Source of the DNA: a bacterium
Lineage (GTDB): Bacteria > CSSED10-310 > JAJRTK01
Direction: 5' to 3'
DNA length: 6,333 bases
Assembly: GCA_024278345.1 (NCBI GenBank)
Contig: JAJRTK010000437.1
Span: 1-6,333, forward strand
The stretch's first letter is position 1. Each line of letters starts with the position of its first letter. This document shows positions 5,881 through 6,333 of the stretch, one piece after another. A program made the position numbers and the translations under genes. The notes below the pieces were generated by a model. The model was not told the origin of the DNA and ran no database searches. It saw only the letters and a program-made list of their open reading frames with translations.

Positions 5881-5910
5881 GGGGTGGCCGCAGAGGCCAC
5901 CCCTTTTTTT
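5881..5910 (+). terminator. rho-independent terminator of the secreted-protein gene
   Basis: GGGGTGGCC (5881-5889), loop GCAGA and GGCCACCCC (5895-5903) form a perfect 9-bp, G/C-rich stem followed at once by seven T (5904-5910). It lies 41 nt after the stop codon at 5839 and marks the gene as the end of its transcript. Confidence 0.95.
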
Positions 5911-6168
5911 GTTCTAGCTTCCAGAGGCTGTGAAGATTGAAGTGCCCGTGTTGCTTTCCCTGACTCCCTGATCGCCGGAAGCTCGGACTTTCGGGCCAGG
6001 AGCTCATATCTCTACAGGCTCTTAGTGTTATGTTCCGCTCCCATCAGGCGCCATCCGGCGCCCGCTACTCGCCATTTTCGCCCCTATTTCCATCCACTGC
6101 CCTCACTCTGAAGGGATCCCCCAAGGATCCACCGCCGGGACTGATGCTGCCGCGGAATGCAACTTCAA

Positions 6169-6257
6169 TGGACGAACCCCGGGGCCTCCCGGGGGAGGTG
6201 GTCATCGGTGGTCGGCGAAGCCGACTCTCCCTGCGGTGGGCACCGGCCACCCGTCCA
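6169..6257. repeat. three hairpins closed by an outer stem
   Basis: TGGACG (6169-6174) and CGTCCA (6252-6257) can pair and enclose three stems. These are CCCCGGG / CCCGGGG (6177-6183 and 6188-6194), GTCGGC / GCCGAC around GAA (6211-6225), and GGTGG / CCACC (6235-6239 and 6247-6251). The arrangement resembles a four-way junction RNA or an extragenic palindromic cluster. I could not match it to a known RNA family, and the strand is undecided. Confidence 0.35.
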
Positions 6258-6293
6258 AAAGAGGCGTAGCGTACAAAAAGATGTGGGTAGGGA

Positions 6294-6320
6294 TCCCGTT
6301 GCCCGCAAGTTGCAACGGGA
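6294..6320. repeat. 9-bp perfect inverted repeat at the right end
   Basis: TCCCGTTGC (6294-6302) and GCAACGGGA (6312-6320) are exact inverted copies with a 9-nt spacer. No T-run follows directly on either strand, so an intrinsic terminator is unlikely. It could be a transposon end, a regulator site or part of a longer palindromic repeat. Confidence 0.45.
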
Positions 6321-6333
6321 AATGAGCACGCTC

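Larger units (their letters stand above)
5911..6333. other. right-end stretch without a supported gene
   Basis: After the terminator no open frame has a credible start, composition or motif; the short frames on both strands (around 6030-6269) are Pro/Arg-rich and look like chance frames. What is visible is structure: a three-hairpin arrangement at 6169-6257, an inverted repeat at 6294-6320, and the palindrome GGGATCCC twice (6113-6120 and 6290-6297). The stretch may be the edge of a repeated or structured element continuing past the window. Confidence 0.5.

Noticed and set aside
1-6333. CRISPR array, rRNA, or insertion sequence with transposase
   Set aside because: No regularly spaced repeats, no rRNA-like conserved strings and no transposase motifs were seen on either strand.

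Overview
The window looks like bacterial chromosome of moderately high G+C from a Gram-negative, probably environmental or uncultured lineage. Pointers are a lipoprotein signal with a classical lipobox, a Sec signal peptide with an AxA site, a strong sigma-54-type promoter match and Shine-Dalgarno starts. The genes present do not support a phylum call; a deltaproteobacterial, acidobacterial or nitrospirae-like background is a guess.

Left part (1-1762): a minus-strand frame runs from an ATG at 1245 off the left edge with no stop (415 codons). It encodes a BoxB-like ferritin-fold diiron protein, related to benzoyl-CoA 2,3-epoxidase, with all six expected metal ligands in place. It has a good sigma-70-type promoter. 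A 328-bp divergent gap, holding a perfect 16-bp palindrome, separates it from a small, very basic plus-strand protein of 62 residues (1574-1762) of unknown function.

Middle (1763-4948): a 498-bp stretch without a supported gene leads to a minus-strand lipoprotein (3535-2261, GTG start). It joins an SdrD_B-like calcium-binding-type beta domain to an SGNH/GDSL hydrolase domain whose usual catalytic Asp position holds Pro. From 3536 to 4948 no gene is firmly supported. The stretch holds a doubtful minus-strand frame with three GRP (AT-hook-like) cores and partly coding-like composition, a run of small hairpins, and several inverted repeats.

Right part (4604-6333): a plus-strand gene (4949-5839) encodes a secreted 296-residue protein of unknown family. 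It carries a complete regulatory package: a 7-bp inverted repeat about 100 bp upstream of the predicted transcription start, a near-perfect -24/-12 (sigma-54) promoter at 4835-4850, a strong ribosome binding site, and a textbook intrinsic terminator at 5881-5910. The last 420 bp are apparently non-coding but rich in potential RNA or DNA secondary structure, including a closed three-hairpin arrangement at 6169-6257.

The genes do not form one obvious operon. The two exported proteins (SGNH lipoprotein and sigma-54-driven secreted protein) point to cell-envelope or extracellular work. The diiron oxygenase points to aerobic CoA-thioester aromatic catabolism whose partner genes would lie outside the window. 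No complete novel system can be demonstrated. The best leads are the sigma-54 package, the divergent BoxB homologue with its palindromic operator candidate, and the unusual lipoprotein.
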